Origin: Oscheius tipulae
Taxonomy: Eukaryota > Nematoda > Chromadorea > Rhabditida > Rhabditidae
Direction of reading: 5' to 3'
Assembly (NCBI GenBank): GCA_037178975.1
Contig: JASJZH010000002.1
Coordinates: forward strand, 7,491,501-7,555,500
Length of the DNA stretch: 64,000 bases
Each line of letters begins with the position of its first letter. Position 1 is the stretch's first letter. Below, piece by piece: positions 20,427 to 32,100 of this stretch. The translations under genes were made by a program, and so were the position numbers. Under the pieces are notes generated by a model. The model was not told the DNA's origin. It searched no databases and saw only the letters and a list, made by a program, of their open reading frames with translations.

Positions 20427-21700
20427 CCATACGACCAATTAGTGATAAGGGTCGCTGTTGACGTCTTTTGCCTTCTTATTGTTCGATACGAAGGTAATGG
20501 CCAAACAAAATCAAAAGTTAGCCTACTTAAAACTGCTAATTTCTAGCACGATAAATCGGATGGGAGTACTTAAAAAATCGTAAAAACTTGTAGTTTCGAC
20601 GGTAGAAATGGAGACAGACTTCTGACTACTAGGGTAGATCGCTGCATCTTTGGACTTTGTACTACAAAGTTGTAAATCAAGTGCGACAACTTTGCAGACC
20701 ATCATTAAGCAATTGAATCCAGTTTTAAACGTGTAAACATGTCTGAAGTTTAACAAGAAGTACCCGAGACTCTTACTCATTCTAAAGTAGCCAAAGTTTA
20801 CCGATTATACTATTTGTCCAGGCTTCTTTTCCCGAACATGAATCACAGTTTGGCTGACACAAAAGCGCGTTCTTTTCACTGAAACCCAATCAGCTGGCGC
20901 TGGTCTGCTGCGCGCGCAACTGTGTCACACTAATCTAGCTGGCCAAATCCTTTTCTAATGACGAATTTTCTGCCCCCCTGAAAATTTCGTCATTGTATCT
21001 ATATTTTCCCGTTTCCGAGATGAGTCATGTTTGTTCGAGCCCTGGCCTTTTAGTGAGAGGGAGCGCGTGTGCGCGATGCCACGCCCCCGAATTCGTCCTG
21101 ACCACATCGGTCCGTCATCCCTGCCTCGATTTACTGATTCCCACTTAGTATTTTACAAAAATTTCTATTTAAAAATTTCCAATAAACTGAAAAAAGTTTT
21201 AAGAAGATCGTTTAGCGCAACTTTGTCTTTTGAATTTCGAAGGTTACTTAAGGACGTAATTGTTTATGTTTATGCACAGCATCGATTTCTAAGTCCATCC
21301 GAAGTAGAATTTTTTCTTAAACTACGCGTGTTTCAGTGTGTAGCGAGTGTAAAAATCTATTGTTCGCATTTGGCAACAGGCCAGCAGCCCGACCCCCCAC
21401 CTGTACACAGTTCACGTGACGTTATCAGTCCCATCTCATAATTCAAAACAAATACCAAAAAGATCGAACATTTAAATACTCGAGCCTTGAAGAAAACTTC
21501 CTCATTCAGTTGTAAACCATCTTTTTATTCAGTTGCCGTCACATGTGTCTCTTTCGCTCGGACAGCCTTCCTTTGTTATTCGAAGATAGGATAGGCAACT
21601 CATTTGTTGAAGATAAATATTAGTGTCACAAGATGACAATTTTCTCTCCAGTACTCTCAGTTTTCCCATAAAAATAAGCTTCAGACTCAATCGAAATGCT
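20427..21700. other. Intergenic, upstream of the IPPK-like gene
   Basis: No supported exon. It holds a diverged CTACAACTTTGCA-type palindrome near 20650-20700, a 14-bp imperfect hairpin around 20957-20994, and an open frame at 21031-21441 with no coding character that I trust. Confidence 0.4.
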
Positions 21701-24700
21701 ATGAGCGGTCATCCGCGGGTCGATCCACGCGAGTACCGCGCCTTCTGCTTCAGAGGCGCCGGAAGGGCTAATTTCGTAATCTCTGCCGAAAGGAAATCGG
21801 ATGGTGTCAGGTAAATATGACTTGCTTTTAACTTTTTTCAAGGTTCATGCATTTGAACTAGGTTTCCGTGATTATGTCCGTAACCTCAAACAGATCAAGT
21901 CTTGTCAAGGGATTAGGTTTGCAATACAGTTGGGAACACAAACTTAGTTTCAGTTTCGGTAGTCCTATAGGTCGGACACAGATTGGGCAAGTTCTCTAGA
22001 GAAGTAAGTACAGATTAAGATAGCATATCAGGTTAAAATGATAGAGGTCTCACAGGATCGTCAGGACAACGTTTAAAATGAAAAATGATGACAAAGATTG
22101 GTCACTAGAGAGCGATTGGATGAAAGAGCCAGATGAACAAAGTAGAGCTTCTTTGTAAACAGGATAAGTGACAGGTGTATCTGACAGTGGTTTGGTCACT
22201 TTGTCTGTCCGTAGACTGGAACGACTCATGTCCTGTCAGGATAGGGACTAATCTGTTCAGACTTGGACGTTCACAACTACTGTTCAGAAACTACTGACCC
22301 TTAGCTCCTTACATTCCTCGTTGGACTGTGAACTAACTTTTTTTTTCTGACATATCGTTGACAGAGACAGAGTCATGAAGACAGGCTGACGTGAGAAGGA
22401 TAAGAAGAGACCAGCTCCAAAAGGATGCAATGATTAACTGAGACAGTATGGGGTGGACAGACTTGCAAGGCGAGCAAGTGATAAGCAGAAGACTGTGTGG
22501 ACAGAATTGTACGGAATAGGAAGGGAAGGAAACAGTGTGGCAAATGTAAAATAACTATGATTTGAAACTTTCCAATAAATCTTTTTTCAGAATAGTCTGG
22601 AGACTGTCTAAGGCCCGCAAAAAGCAAACGGTGACTTATCGACCTACAAGTGTTCTCGTAAACAAGTTCGTATTTTTTCTTTTGCTTCTTTTGACTCTCA
22701 AAAAAACAACAAAAATATTCTCTCCGCTTCAGGTACATGGAAGATGTCATCTCGAACTTTGTCAGTGAAAACTACATGGTCGATCCGAAGGTCGTCGAGT
22801 TCAAACTGGACGACTTGCATCATCTGGCTAAGGTAGACTAGCTGTTTATCTATTTTTGAAAGAACCTTTAGATCCCCTCCTTGGAACCGAACCACTTTAT
22901 CGAAAAGTTCGAAGACCTGTACCTGATGAGGTCCGAAAAATCTTTTCTCTTTCTCCACCTGGTTCCACATGATGTTCACGTCATTCCGGCACTGGAAATG
23001 CTTGACGCTACTCAGATTCCTCACAGTTTGAATTATTCTTCGACAATTACGGTAAGCTAAAATTTGATATTTTTACATTTCAATCTCTAGGTGGAAATCA
23101 AGCCAAAGCAGGGATTCTACCAGATTCAAAACGGAGTAGACATTGGGTATTGCAACAACTGTGTCCTTCAGGTAACTTTGAAGCGAGCTTACATGTACCG
23201 CGCGAAAAAACTGTCTTTGCCTTCATGGCTCAGTCGGTCAGCTCTCCGACTACAAAACAAATGGTGTCTAGTTCGATTTCCAAGGTGGAAACACCTTAAG
23301 CATCACCATTTTCCTTATTCCATAAAATCCCTTTCAGCTAGAGAAATGCTCCTCGTCCTACTTCCAAGATATGTACGACTTCTGTCCGATTGACCTATAC
23401 TCGGGAGACAAGGAGCGAACTGACAATGCTTTGAGAAATCTTCTTAAAAATCCACACAGGAATCTGAGAGTCTTCCTGGATGGTAACTTGGTAAGAGTTG
23501 ATTTTTTATTGTTCTTCCACCCATTACGTGGCTCTAACTGCCGTGCTTGTCAAAGAAATAGGAAGCAATCTGTTTATGAGAGCTCTGGGCAAAAACACGA
23601 TCATTGTTCGAAGTGGGCGGGGGGATGGGGGAAGCTTACTGAAGGCATAAACATTTTAAAATCTGACAGTAAATTTCAATGTATACTTTTAGATCCACGC
23701 AAATGAAGCTCTCTGTGACTACCAAGATCTGGACAAGGTGCTCTCCACAGGGAAATCCAACACGGAGGATCTCATCACTGCTGTAGGTGCTATTCATAGC
23801 AGTTGAAAGAATACTTTTCAGCTGAGCTTTGTTCTTACTGGCTCCACTTCTGAGAACTTCCGCATCCATAATGAGTCGGTCCTGCACCAAATCCTCAGAG
23901 CTCAGATGATTGACCAGATTGGCATTGTTCAAGCTTACAAATTGTTTAAGACTCTACCTCATCATGTTCAGGTAACTACATGAAATACAGAAACAGAGAG
24001 ACAGACAGATAGAGTGGGGTGACAGAAAAACCCAAATTGGAAACTAATACTAGTAAGTTTTTAAGGTCGAGATCTCCGACAAGAATCGTCTACCTGTGAG
24101 TAGTCTAGACGTACTCGAGAAGAATGACAACAGATCCTTGATCGAACAATATCTCCTCGCTGCGACCATGAAGGATTGCTCCGTATCAGCTATACTTTTT
24201 TCTATAATAATCCCCCTGTTCAGATTATGGTTTCGCTTCAAAGATGTCCAGCCAACTTTTTGCATAATGACGATTTTCCCTGCATTCAAGTGCCCTCAGG
24301 TGGGAATGCTAATCTATTAATGTTTCGTCTGAGATTAGGTCTATTTATACAACTCGCGGCAAATTAACTTTTTGTGATAATCTCCGGCTATGAGTTGGGG
24401 GTTATGCCTTGCAAAGAATTGTAGGGAAGTGTCAGGTCGTTGATTTTGACCGGAAGCAATACTATGCGCTTGTTTGAACCCAACCTTTAAAAAGTGTCGA
24501 CATACGAGATGTCCCTGTCTCTCTGTGTCTGTTTTGCTGTCTCTCCGTCTTTCTGTATCTTCTGTCGTAGTGTGATTTTTTTCAGGAGCCACCTTCGCCT
24601 ACTCGATAAAAATCGTCGACTTGGATCCGAAGACACCAAAGAATCTGATCAACGGCTATCAACGTTACATGGCCGGCGTGAAGATTATCCGCATCGATCC

Positions 24701-24746
24701 GGACAGGCTGCCTATTACAAAATGCTGTCCACCCGACCATTCTTAG
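21701..24746 (+). CDS. IPPK: Inositol-pentakisphosphate 2-kinase
   Basis: Makes InsP6 from InsP5. About ten to eleven exons and roughly 450 residues, from ATG 21701 (behind AGCTTCAG, probable trans-splice site) to TAG 24744-24746. The N-lobe glycine loop reads FRGAGRANFVISA, followed by VWRLSKARK. The family signatures EIKPKQGF, CPIDLYSGDKERT and LRVFLDGNLIHANEALCDYQ are all present, then MKDCS and, near the end, YSIKIVDLDPKTPKNL with the catalytic-region IVDLD. Intron 1 is unusually long here (21811-22590); another intron holds a tRNA-like repeat (23227). Exon 3 is 22733-22832. Internal exon borders elsewhere are approximate but keep the frame. Confidence 0.93.
23224..23290 (+). repeat. tRNA-derived SINE-like element (IPPK intron)
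   Basis: TGGCTCAGTCGGTCAGC (A box) followed 35 bp on by a degenerate GTTCGATTTCC (B box). Confidence 0.65.
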
Positions 24747-26300
24747 CCCTCAACCAAAGAACCTGTGATCCCAGAAAGCAGTTAGAGCTTTACAAGTTGC
24801 ACTTATATTCCCGGTCTTTGTATATATATATATAACTTTCTTCCCGGTTACAGGTCACCATACGCTCACTTCTTGCACAAATTCCTTCCCAGACGAAAAT
24901 ATCCCACTATCCCGTGTGCCTTCTATTCCGCATAAAGAATACATTTTAACTAAGGGTTTTGTTTCAGAAACAGTTCGTTTCGCGATATGAATGTCTCGAG
25001 AGATCCACGTGGAATTTGAACAAGTGAGAGAGACAGAGAAATAGAGAGACTAAGAGACAGAACCACACAGAGATACAGAGAGAAAGAGTGTATGGAGATA
25101 GAAAGATAGAGAGACGTGGAGACAGTGAGAGTGAGGGTTTTCCAGTGTGAGAGAGAAACAGCGAACCAAAAGTATTGGCGTTGCTCCTCTTTTTCTTCCA
25201 AAAATTGTTGATCACATTGACATAACAAGAAACTCCTCGATCAGACCATCCATTTCCAACTCTTTGTCGCTGTTCTCCCCCACGTGCGCTTGCCCTCCTC
25301 CGCCTCTGGTTGCTGTTTGTTCGCAGTAAAAATTACGTCATCGGAGCTCCACGTGACGGTACATTCTTCTCGCAGCGTGGCTTCATTCTCTGCAGATAAG
25401 ACCAAGCGGCCTTGGTTTTTTGACCACGCGGCTCTTGTTTCCTTTTCTAGCATTTTTTTTCCAAAGACTTCTCCTGAGCCATTAACTACACTGTTACACA
25501 AAGGTCGGTGACTGGAACATGCGTGGATTCCTCAAAGCCTGATCTTTTGAGCCAGTCCACGTAACTGTTGCCTCCCCGTCCTCGAGCTTACTTCGTGTGT
25601 TCAAACGACAGAGAGATCAACCTATCTGCTACCAAATGATAAGAGCATAGATAAGCGGGAAAGCTCGTTTGTGGCCGGTGACGTACAATGTACAAGACCC
25701 AGTCGCGTGGCTGGTTTCAGTGAAGAGGATTGCCGCTTCCTTTTGCCTTTGTTTAATTTGGGGGTTTACATAGAAAAGATCCAAAGTTTGTCGTTGAAAC
25801 AAGGGAAAATTTCAAATTAAGTAGTTTGAATTCGTGTGTATTTTTCAACGCTATATTTGTTCGCCATTTCAAACATGCCCTTTTATTCTCCAAAGCTCTG
25901 ATTTTGCCTGTTCTTCTTCTATTTTCTTTTTTTTACCCAAACTTTGTTTGAAACAAAACTGCCCAGACACTTTGTCTGGACACCATTGAACCCCTCCTTA
26001 TTCAAAATCCGTCCTACTCAGCCCTTTTCTTTGGCCCTTTTGCAAAAATCTCGTCTTTTCTAGTCTTCTGCACGAATCCTCTTTCTCTACGATGAGCTAT
26101 GAGGAGCAAAATACACTCGTTCGCTCAACTCTCCCAGGTCAGGGTGTTTTTCGATCTAGAAACGAGTGTCTCCGTGTGTGGATCGATAATCTCGCGTTCT
26201 GGGTCATTTTTTTTCTCTTTCTTTGAAAAATCTTCTACTTTTTCAGTTTCCAAGAAGAGTTTTCTTGAAGGCACGTAAGAGTGAAGCTGTCGAGCAGCGC
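24747..26300. other. Intergenic, downstream of IPPK and upstream of NADK2
   Basis: No exon supported. A GAGACAGAGAGA-type tract fills about 25020-25150. Two CACGTG E-boxes (25281-25286 and 25350-25355) and TACGTCA (25344 region) mark a possible promoter, but it is about 0.9 kb from the NADK2 start, so the link is a guess. ATGAGCTATGAGG at about 26092 could be an upstream exon. Confidence 0.4.
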
Positions 26301-28922
26301 ATGCGACTGCCGCCCTGGATTTCGGCCGCACTGTACCGGATTCCATCTTCAGCCTGTTCTAGCGGTCCCACAGTCTCTTCGGCAATGGAAATGGAGGTAA
26401 GCGATCATTTTTCACTAGGACTACCTTCAAATTGGTTGTCTGATTGGCTTGTTTGTAACATTTCGTCATCTTCTCTCTGCAAATCAGCAAATTTCATCAT
26501 TTTCTTCCAAAACGATGTGTGACCTCCAAATTGTTATCAATAGCGAATTGTTTACGCCGAATGGGGCCAAAATACCCATGTCTACCCACCCTGACGACAA
26601 TTTTCAGAAGGCCGCTTTCAATCCGAAGAAAATCCTCATTTTGAGCAAGGTGACGCGCTATGAGTTCGAGCACAAGACGAATCTCGGCGTTAAAGAGAGT
26701 CAGCTCGAGGAAATAGTCAGTTTTTTTTCACTCACAATGCTAAATATCCATTTAAGCTCCGACGCCGTGGATCCGACTTCAGCAGGCTGAAGAGCAAGCA
26801 TGAACAGCATCACGACTTTGTCAGAGCCATCGAAAATGAACTCAAGTAAGTTTTTTATCGTTTTCCTAACTAAGAGCGGGTTTTAGTCGTGCCGGGATCC
26901 AGACCCGAGTCGTGCAGAGGATGGACTACAACGATGCCATGGTCCGCTGGGCGGACTGCATCGTCAGCGCTGGAGGCGACGGAACCTTCCTCTTGGCCGC
27001 CTCACGGGTCCGCGATTGCAACAAGCCCGTCATTGGCATCAATACGGATCCTTCTGTGAGTTTTACTAGCTTATTTTTCTTTTCAAAGAGCTATCCAAAG
27101 ACATAAAGAGACTTCTTTTGCGATCCGCTTATGATCAGTAAAATTGGCGGTACTAGTCAGCCTTTAGGGCCCCACTAGTAGGACCTCTGGGGTCCCATAT
27201 TTTTTTCTTATTCTAAAGTCTTCCGAAATCGACTGGATTATAACGACTCAAATTTATCTCTAAACATTTTTAGGCCTTCCCAATGAGAAAAAGTTGTGAT
27301 AGAGAATCTGCTGTAGCAACACTAAGCCTCAGGAAATACTTTTCGCTTTTGAGTGAATCAATGTGTGTTCTGTCAAAAACACTTGGTCAGATGAAGTATA
27401 AGAAATTTAATAAATGTCTAAAATGTGTTTTGAGATCAGCCGATTCCGGCAGAAATGGTAAGGTATAAATATAATTTTCCCTTCAATTTTTACGGAGACA
27501 GTTTTACTCAATAAACACTAACAAATAACTCCACAAATCATTTAAAGACAGAACCCAAAAATCTAGCAAATAAAACATCAACAAATCAGAATTTTCGAAA
27601 ATCCTGAATTCACATAAAACAATAAATTTTAATTTCCGCTCGACAATAAGTTCAAAATTTGTCCACGAAAAGGGTATTTTCTGAATTTTTTTTTCCTGAA
27701 GAAGGGGAAATAAATCTCATCGAAATCATCTTTCAGGGCTCGGAAGGCTACATGTGTCTGATGCGGAAATGCTCCAAGGACCACATCCGTCCCGCCTTCG
27801 ACCGTCTTTTCAACGGGGATTTCGAGTAATTTTACCCATTTTTCACCCATTTAATCTTCTCTAGATGGCTCTATCGCCAACGAATCCGAATCTCGCTGAC
27901 TGGGGACGAGTCGCTCCCGGACGCGATCGAGCTCCATGACCAGCAGATGAACAGGAAGCCGTCAATTTCTCGCTGGAGCGACAATCCGAGAGAGCCGGGC
28001 GACGTCAGCCCACAGTACGAGCCCCCTCCGACCAAGAGAATCCTGAGGAACGGATCTGGAGAGCGCGTGGCCATCGATTTACCCGTCTTGGCGCTGAATG
28101 AGGTCTTTATTGGCGAGTCCCTCTCCTCCCGTGTCTCTTACTATGAGCTCAAGGTCGACAGCGAGAAGACGGTCAAGCAGAAGAGCAGTGGACTGACTAT
28201 TTGTACAGGTTTGACTACTTTTTTCGTTAAAAAAAAAATTATGAAGGAACCGGCTCGACGTCTTGGTACTTCAACATCAATAAGTTGACGGACCAATGCG
28301 TGGCGGATCTGCTGAAAATAGTTCAAGAAAGATGCAAGGTGGAGCTGCCGTCGACGGATAAGGCTGTGATCAGTGACGTCTGTACAACATTCAATAGGAA
28401 GCTCATTTTTGAGCCCAATAGGCCTCGTGAGTTTCTAACTTGTTGGACGAGGAACAAAATAGTCGCCCCTGTTGTTTGGACTGCGAAACATGCCATTATT
28501 TTCAGAGTGATCTATTTTTCAAAATTTGAACAAAAAGGGGTACCCTTCTTTTATCGAAAAGGGGGTTGCGAAAAAAAAGTTTGGACTACCTGGTTTCAAT
28601 TCAGCCCTAAACGAAAGTTTGTGCAAAGCTTCACTGACATACACTTCGTGAAAATTACAATTTGCAGAGATGGCCTTCTGCGTCCGCGATCCCGTCTTCA
28701 ACGCCACCTTCTTACCTTCAGCCCCACGCGGATTCGCTGAAAAGATTCGGGTGAAAAGTCGCGGTTATGATGCTCATTTAGTAAGCTCTTCTTTCACATT
28801 TTTATAATAAAAAGTATATTCAGGTAGTCGATGGCGGTGTCTCGTACCGCTTCAACGACGGTGCTGAGGCTCTTCTCGAGGTCCGGGAACAGGATGCCCT
28901 CAGGACGGTCGTCTTCCGCTGA
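26301..28922 (+). CDS. NAD kinase 2, mitochondrial-type
   Basis: Phosphorylates NAD+ to NADP+, in mitochondria for this family. Nine exons: 26301-26396, 26488-26715, 26757-26845, 26887-27055, 27737-27825, 27865-28208, 28247-28426, 28668-28781, 28824-28922; the joined frame stays open to TGA. The N-terminus MRLPPWISAALYRIPSSACS is a plausible mitochondrial presequence. Motifs: SAGGDGTFLLAASR (ATP/NAD kinase GGDGT), PVIGINTDPSGSEGYM, and CTGTGSTSWYFNIN, which match human NADK2 better than cytosolic NADK. About 435 residues. The 681-bp intron 4 is large for this window. REV1 starts 224 bp downstream on the same strand. Confidence 0.93.
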
Positions 28923-29145
28923 AAACCCATGTATTTCTCTCTCCACTTTGTGATTTTGTCCCTCTCCCGTTCCAAAAATGTACACCCAACTTGTTATTGT
29001 TGTTTGCTTGTGAGAAAAATTATATAAAATTGTGTATTTACAGTCGTTTTGAGCTGCTTTTTAACCGGGTTGGTAGCCGACTAATACCGTGAAAAGAAGC
29101 CGAGAGAAATGAAGGAAAAAGCTGGCAAGAGCCCATCCGGAAGCG

Positions 29146-32100
29146 ATGGAAATGGACGTCCATTTACGAGCCTTTCAAGAGGAAGAGAATCAGGAGAAGA
29201 TGAACACCTCTGGGGACATCTTTGAGGTTCGTTTCACAGCTACTTTCCCCTTGAAAATGATTCGGTGTTTACTCGAAATGTAGAAATGTTTTCTGACCCA
29301 GACTTTGTGCATTACTTGGTGAAGATGGTTTTTGTTTTTACTTGATAATCAGGCAGTTGACCTAGTTAAAGGTTTTGTCTCGATTGCATTCGTTAGTTGA
29401 AGTCTCTATTTTCAAACTTGGAAATCTTGAAAATTGACAAGCGTTTTTGGACTAATGAGTTAATTATCCAAAATCTAACAGAAAAAACTAAGACTATCAC
29501 TTCCAAAAACGTTAGTTAATCATCGAGAATCGTCAATTAATGAGATGTTTTCAGAGCAGCGACCACGAGGCCGGTAGTCTGAGCTCCGTCGACCTCTTTG
29601 CCGATTCGGACGACGATGTAAACGACACCAAACCCATCGGTATTTCCTGTTTTCTGCCGCTTACAACAAGCCATCTATAGGCGACATTCCCATGGAAATT
29701 GACCAGCCAGGCCCCTCGAATCTTCGCTCGGTTTTTGACAGAATCGAACAGGAGCCTGTGCCGGAGGAATTAAACCCGGAAATTGTTGTAAGTTTGCATC
29801 TTTTGCCGCCTATATCGACGCTCAGGATTTCCCCCTGGAGCTCGGAGAACCTCCCGCTAAAATCGGGAACTTTACGAATCGGACGGCCGAGGAGGAGAGA
29901 CTGGCCAAGACGATGGCTCGGCTAAGGGCCGAATCAGACAAAGGAGAGAGAAAGTTTGTGAGTTTTTAGCCTTTTATAGTTGAAAAAGTAAAATGTAGGG
30001 CCGATACATGCAGCTGAAAAAAGACAAACTCCGCTATCAGGTCAACGTCATCTCCAGAGTCGACAACGTCGTCTCGAGTATCTTCCAGGGCATTTCCATA
30101 TTTGTCAATGGGCATACTGGTCAGTTTTTGTCGTAGTGTTAGAGTTTGACCCAGTGCTTCAAATTTGCCAGCGACATTGGCTACTAAAGCAGTTACACTA
30201 AGTAGAGAGACAGAATTTATCTGTAGGTGTCAGATTCATACCGTAGAAAGTAGCATAAGACTGCAACAGACAGGCTTCGTAACAGGCTATCGAAACTCTG
30301 TTCAGAACCTAAGTAGTGTAATCTTTTAGTTTAAGCTGGTTAAGTTTAGGCGAGGCATAAGCTTAGGTATTGCCCAAGCACCTTAGGCTCGCTTTAACCA
30401 CTTTTCGCTCCAAACCCGGACTTTTCCAGATCCCTCAGCCCTGGAGCTTCGCGAGCTGATCCAAACTCACGGCGGCGACTATCACTGCTACATGGAGTAC
30501 GGGCACACGACCTACACCATAGCCAGTTCCCTCGCTTCTGCCAAAGTCGACAAGACACGCAAGAATGAGATTTTCCTCCTTCCCGGGTGGATTATTGACT
30601 GGTAGATCTCATTTTCCCGCCTAAAAAATTCAAAATTCAGCATTGCCGCCGGCCGACTTCTGCCCATCGACGACTACCGTCTCCTTCTAGATTCTAGAGA
30701 AATAAACGCGCCAATTACAAACTTTTTCGCGAAGGCTGGAGCCGAAAACCCGACCATTCAGCAGCGCGAGAAGGCTCTCGATGCCAGGGATCCGAACTTT
30801 ATACAGGAATTCTATGCCCGGTATCTAATTTCTAGTTTTTTTTTGTATGAAAAAATGGGTCATAGGTCCCGCCTGCACCTAATATCGACCCTGGCCCAGG
30901 ATATGAAAGATTTCATGACGATGATCAGAGAGACGGGTCATTTCAATAACGAGGAATGGGACAAAGTCAATTTGTCGACTGGAGAAGGAATGATAGACGA
31001 GCCATTGATCTTCCACATCGATCTGGATTGCTTTTTCGTCTCTGTGGCTCTGAGGGACAGACCGGAGTTGAGGGATAAGCCGGTGGCTATCACCCATAGC
31101 AGGGTAGGTCTCTTTTACCAGATGTTCTTTGAGAAACCTGAAGAAAATGCCTCGTGGACAAAGTGCGAGTACGTAAAAGGTTTACACTTTGAGAAGTTTT
31201 GTAACATCGAAGCACGACGATTAAGTCTGGAATTGAACTAGGACATTACAGACGGTGCGAGAGGCAGTGTGTCAATGAAGTGCATCAAATCTGGCTGTAA
31301 CGCCACTGCTACCTTCAAACCAGTAGTCGAATCGCATTCGAATGCGTTGCTTTTTCAATCTTTCTATCGTTTACAAAAATGAACAATTACCGAGCGAAAA
31401 CAGCTGACGTAAAGATCTAATATGTTAGACAGAGCTCCTACTGTTCAGCCTACAGGCTGCAATAGGTACCAAGTTTAGATGAGTTGGTGTTCAGCCTGAA
31501 ACGTTCCAACTAGCATCTGTTGATTTTCGGATTCTGCATCAAGGTGAAGGACGGATTTGCTACTTTTGTTCACAAAATTTTTGAACAAAAGTTACTGACC
31601 CGTGCAGGACACAATGCTACCTGCTTTAAAGGCTGACGACGGCTATAGAAACAAACCTAGATGTCAGAACTCTACGCGTGGTATTCCCCATTTTTGTGAA
31701 ATCTTCCAACCTGTGAAGTTTACAATCACGAAAAGTAGCTTGAATTCTGTTCAAATTAGTCAAATGTTTGACTTTCTAGATCTGTGAATCGAGTTGAACT
31801 GGTCAGCTTTTGTGCTCGATTCGAAGGCGGATCTTGTGGCTGCAATCCAGCCAAACCTCATAGATCCTTATGATTATTATTCGTTGTTTCCGAATTAGAT
31901 CTAATTCGTCCAATTTCAGGGCTCCGCAACAGCTCCCGGCTTCTCCGAAGTTGCCTCCGTAAGCTACGCGGCTCGTAAACTGGGCATAAAGAACGGCATG
32001 CTGGTTCGTGATGTGCTCAAACTCTGTCCAAGTCTCATCTGTCTTCCCTACCAATTCGACGACTATCGCCTCGTCTCCAAGGCCATCTATACCCTCGTTT

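Noticed and set aside
20957-20994. Short imperfect hairpin as an RNA gene
   Set aside because: 14-bp stem with an indel and C-rich loop; too little to support a call.
21031-21441. Open frame of 136 codons upstream of IPPK
   Set aside because: No splice context, no motif, low-complexity AT-rich half; likely chance.
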